Shown: positions 63,999 to 64,000 of the stretch, piece by piece
How the letters are laid out: the number at the start of each line of letters is the position of its first letter
How positions within the stretch are numbered: position 1 is the first letter of the stretch
Assembly (NCBI RefSeq): GCF_038006045.1
Contig: NZ_JBBOUK010000001.1
Coordinates: 3,017,001 to 3,081,000 of the forward strand
Direction of reading: 5' to 3'
Length of the DNA: 64,000 bases
Source of the DNA: Exiguobacterium sp. FSL W8-0210
Lineage (GTDB): Bacteria; Bacillota; Bacilli; Exiguobacteriales; Exiguobacteriaceae
Program-made: the position numbers and the translations under genes
The notes under the pieces: generated by a model
Databases searched by the model: none
Seen by the model: only the letters and a program-made list of their open reading frames with translations
Told to the model about the DNA's origin: nothing

Positions 63999-64000
63999 CG

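Overview
The window looks like core chromosome of a low-to-moderate GC member of the Bacilli, most likely Exiguobacterium or a close relative (inference, no search run). Supporting signs are strong AGGAGG-type ribosome binding sites, several TTG/GTG starts, a Bacillus-type gntRKPZ gluconate operon with its operator, YxiN-type DbpA, YkpA-type ABC-F, CIRCE-controlled htpG, and four classical Firmicute riboswitches (two SAM-I, one lysine, one glycine).

Layout. 1-2924 is a visibly more AT-rich patch: the 3' part of a phospholipase-D/SF2-helicase/DUF3427 protein and a convergent, overlapping MutT-type Nudix gene. It is cut off from the rest by an IS3-family element (3010-4677). Right of the IS lies a cluster of three perfect DnaA boxes, then housekeeping genes: an RlmI-like rRNA methyltransferase, a quinone oxidoreductase, peptidase T, and an SPFH protein coupled to a 34-residue membrane microprotein. 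An asymmetric ABC-F ATPase and a Nudix hydrolase follow. 11.9-14.7 kb holds a two-gene operon (SfnG-like flavin monooxygenase plus ATP-grasp ligase) under a SAM-I riboswitch. 14.8-23.2 kb has membrane proteins (DUF975-like, DUF817, YczE), a MarR regulator with two tandem nitroreductases, a FAD protein, DbpA and RlmN. 23.3-31.8 kb has an ABC exporter with a methyltransferase, a heme-oxygenase-like ABM protein, a UDG-like protein, a lysine-riboswitch NhaC transporter, and htpG with its promoter and CIRCE.

31.9-37.9 kb carries an SDR, an M20 peptidase, small proteins, an IS1182-family element (34975-36811), and a MFS gene that appears to have lost its middle. That MFS gene lies in a CBS-MFS operon divergent from a MarR gene, with two identical-type palindromic operators between them. 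38.5-41.1 kb is mmuP-mmuM (S-methylmethionine uptake and methionine synthesis) under the second SAM-I riboswitch. Next come panE, gntRKPZ, ahpCF with a PerR-like box, a secreted protein, an ECF S component, mqo, and an FeS-type photolyase/cryptochrome. A CycA-like permease follows under a single glycine aptamer, then a histidine phosphatase broken by a nonsense codon, a MFS transporter, Nudix, LURP-one and Dus genes. The window ends in a GH3 beta-glucosidase with reversed domain order and the 3' end of an alpha/beta hydrolase.

Themes. Sulfur-amino-acid control recurs: two S-box operons respond to SAM, one feeding methionine synthesis from S-methylmethionine, the other an uncharacterised sulfone-monooxygenase-like/ATP-grasp pair. 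Redox and stress genes are also frequent (nitroreductases, AhpCF, HtpG, photolyase, Nudix). The best candidate for an undescribed system is the SAM-riboswitch monooxygenase/ATP-grasp operon. Also notable are the SPFH microprotein, the DnaA-box cluster and the one-sided degeneration of the ABC-F ATPase. No rRNA, tRNA or CRISPR array was seen.
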